Source of the DNA: Porticoccaceae bacterium
Lineage (GTDB): Bacteria > Pseudomonadota > Gammaproteobacteria > Pseudomonadales > Porticoccaceae
Direction of reading: 5' to 3'
Assembly (NCBI GenBank): GCA_019090225.1
Contig: JAHRWI010000145.1
Location: 1-6,761 of the forward strand
Length of the DNA: 6,761 nucleotides
A model generated the notes under the pieces. That model ran no database searches and had not been told where the DNA came from. It was given only the letters and a program-made list of their open reading frames with translations. The translations under genes were made by a program, and so were the position numbers. Positions 5,953 through 6,761 of the stretch are shown here, in pieces (within the stretch, counting starts at the first letter, position 1; each line of letters begins with the position of its first letter).

Positions 5953-6212
5953 TTACTGTAGGTTGAAGCCGGTGAGCTGGTAAGTCATCAGCATTAAGCC
6001 AGCGCTCATCAGCAAAGTACTGGTAAGCGTCGCCAGAAATTTATGGCGATAGGGATAAAAAAACAAAGCGGCAAACGGGCGAGTTCCACACCGATATTGG
6101 AGGCCAGTAGATTGGTGAGTAGCCCTTCATCGAGCAATTGAAACTCCTGAAGTTTTTTAGCCAATCCAAAGCCGCTAAATAAGTTAAAGATCAGCACCGC
6201 CCGACGAGTACA
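5953..6212 (-). pseudogene. HupE/UreJ family membrane protein, 3' fragment with a -1 frameshift
   Basis: This encodes the C-terminal part of a HupE/UreJ-type membrane protein (a nickel/cobalt or hydrogenase/urease accessory-like family; the substrate is unproven here). The first frame gives TRRAVLIFNLFSGFGLAKKL, then LLDEGLLTNLLASNIGVEL. After a GGG run on the plus strand (6077-6079, one base missing) the next frame gives PFAALFFYPYRHKFLATLTS, TLLMSAGLMLMTYQ and TAA at 5953-5955. NIGVEL followed by F.AALFF is the conserved family block. The N-terminal half is missing: upstream of about 6212 the frame meets TAA (6219-6221) and the sequence no longer resembles the family. The break coincides with a strong palindrome at 6213-6238. 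It lies just ahead of the anchor-protein gene on the same strand. It is non-functional as read. Confidence 0.7.
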
Positions 6213-6238
6213 GTGTTGTTATCTAGTGATAACCACAC
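6213..6238. repeat. 11-bp imperfect palindrome with 4-base loop at the HupE breakpoint
   Basis: GTGTTGTTATC, loop TAGT, GATAACCACAC: 10 of 11 pairs match, with one T/C mismatch. No T-run follows on either strand, so it is not a typical terminator. It lies exactly where similarity to HupE stops, and overlaps the TAA that closes the unassigned minus-strand frame. It could be a regulator site, a mobile-element end, or the scar of a rearrangement. It does not fit the usual Zur box spacing. Confidence 0.6.
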
Positions 6239-6467
6239 GCAGAAAATTGCCAATAGTGCTAGGTGTATTGCATCTTTCGGGATACCTGGGGGGAAAATCA
6301 TTATCAGTTTTCTGCTTTAAAGGCAGGCTATGCCTAGGTTGCGGAATGATCTTGGGCAAATGCCCCATAGCTTGGTCAATATCCCAGTAGGTCTTTTGGT
6401 CAATGGTCTTAATCACAGTTCTTGTCCATGCTTGTATCAAACTAATGCAAAGCGATGAGGGAAGGCT
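6239..6467. other. unassigned stretch upstream of the cytochrome gene, possible minus-strand ORF remnant
   Basis: On the minus strand a frame without stops runs from 6512 down to TAA at 6219-6221, with readable text such as TIDQKTYWDIDQAMGHLPKI and NTPSTIGNFLRVVITR. No family was recognised, there is no convincing start with a ribosome site, and its 5' end overlaps the cytochrome gene. It could be the tail of a transposase or another gene that replaced the front of HupE, but this is a guess. On the plus strand the stretch must contain the promoter of the cytochrome gene, though no convincing -35/-10 pair was found. A 9-base direct repeat, TTGGTCAAT, occurs at 6372-6380 and 6396-6404. Confidence 0.4.
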
Positions 6468-6761
6468 ATGAACAGAAAGCGCGTATACGATCTGCCAACC
6501 CGGGTATTTCACTGGATATTCGCCGGTTGTTTTTTAACCGCCTATGCAATTGCCAATACCGTTGACGATGATGGGTCAGGGTTTTCTTATCATATGATTG
6601 CCGGCATGGTGATGGTGTTTACCGCGATGTGGCGGATTGTATGGGGTGTTATTGGCTCACCACATGCCCGCTTTACGGATTTTTCTCTAAGGCCAGCAGA
6701 GCTGGCTAACTACCTAAAACATGCACTGACCGGTACGACTCGGTTTTGGACTGGTCATAAC
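6468..6761 (+). CDS. cytochrome b561-like di-haem membrane protein, 5' part (cut by the window end)
   Basis: The first 98 residues of a cytochrome b/b6-domain protein (Ni-hydrogenase cytochrome b / b561 type, PF01292-like), an inner-membrane electron carrier, are present; the gene continues beyond 6761. It opens MNRKRVYDLPTRVFHWIFAG, the classic VYDxPTRxFHW start, with H15 as a likely haem ligand. H42 (SYHMIAGMVM) is the likely ligand in the second helix, followed by MWRIVWGVIGSPHARFTDF, the conserved RxxWGxxGSxxARF block. Two helices, about 13-30 and 41-65, are visible. The ATG at 6468 is preceded by GAGGGAAGG, a good ribosome site. The gene points away from the decayed minus-strand cluster and shares no operon with it. 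Electron donor and acceptor cannot be told from this part; such proteins serve hydrogenases, multihaem cytochromes or stand-alone redox roles. The frame is intact as far as it can be seen. Confidence 0.9.
   Translation, partial: MNRKRVYDLPTRVFHWIFAGCFLTAYAIANTVDDDGSGFSYHMIAGMVMVFTAMWRIVWGVIGSPHARFTDFSLRPAELANYLKHALTGTTRFWTGHN

Noticed and set aside
6372..6404. 9-base direct repeat TTGGTCAAT as regulator sites for the cytochrome gene
   Set aside because: Two short copies 24 bases apart can arise by chance and no matching regulator is known here.

Overview
The window looks like a stretch of a gammaproteobacterial chromosome. This is inferred from the gene set: a HigBA-type toxin-antitoxin pair, a ZnuAB-like metal importer with its own outer-membrane protein, a HupE / transmembrane-anchor / DUF6488-type cluster, and a cytochrome b561-like protein. 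No ribosomal or other phylogenetic marker is present, so nothing finer is claimed.

Layout. (1) Bases 1-955 hold a plus-strand type II toxin-antitoxin module in toxin-first order. The RelE/HigB-type toxin is broken by two -1 frameshifts in homopolymer runs. The helix-turn-helix antitoxin is intact and overlaps the toxin stop by 8 bases. A 21-base direct repeat (20/21 identical) flanks the module at 84-104 and 935-955. (2) Bases 899-1375 carry no convincing gene; they contain the right copy of that repeat and a perfect 17-base tandem duplication. (3) Bases 1376-4974 hold a minus-strand metal-uptake operon. In order of transcription it has a short leader-like ORF with a near-perfect Shine-Dalgarno, a small membrane 'zinc chaperone'-type protein, an outer-membrane beta-barrel with a coiled-coil N-terminus, a periplasmic metal-binding lipocalin-unrelated TroA/ZnuA-fold protein, and an ABC-3 family permease. 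The ATPase is not in the window. (4) Bases 5051-6212 hold a second, decayed minus-strand cluster: a 5'-truncated, frameshifted HupE/UreJ fragment, a transmembrane anchor protein with two +1 frameshifts, and a DUF6488-like secreted protein in which a normally Trp codon reads TAG. (5) Bases 6213-6467 contain a strong imperfect palindrome and an unassigned stretch. (6) From 6468 to the window end is the plus-strand start of a cytochrome b561-type di-haem membrane protein, cut by the window edge.

How it fits together. The metal-uptake genes form one tight unit: the outer-membrane protein stop, the binding-protein ribosome site and the binding-protein start overlap, and the permease starts 3 bases after the binding-protein stop. 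The likely route is outer membrane to periplasmic carrier to inner-membrane permease, with the ATPase supplied from elsewhere. The decayed cluster lies upstream on the same strand. All five clear indels and the TAG lesion fall outside the roughly 3.1 kb of intact uptake genes. That pattern suggests real decay more than uniform sequencing error, although two of the indels (both in the toxin) are in A/T homopolymers and need read-level checking.
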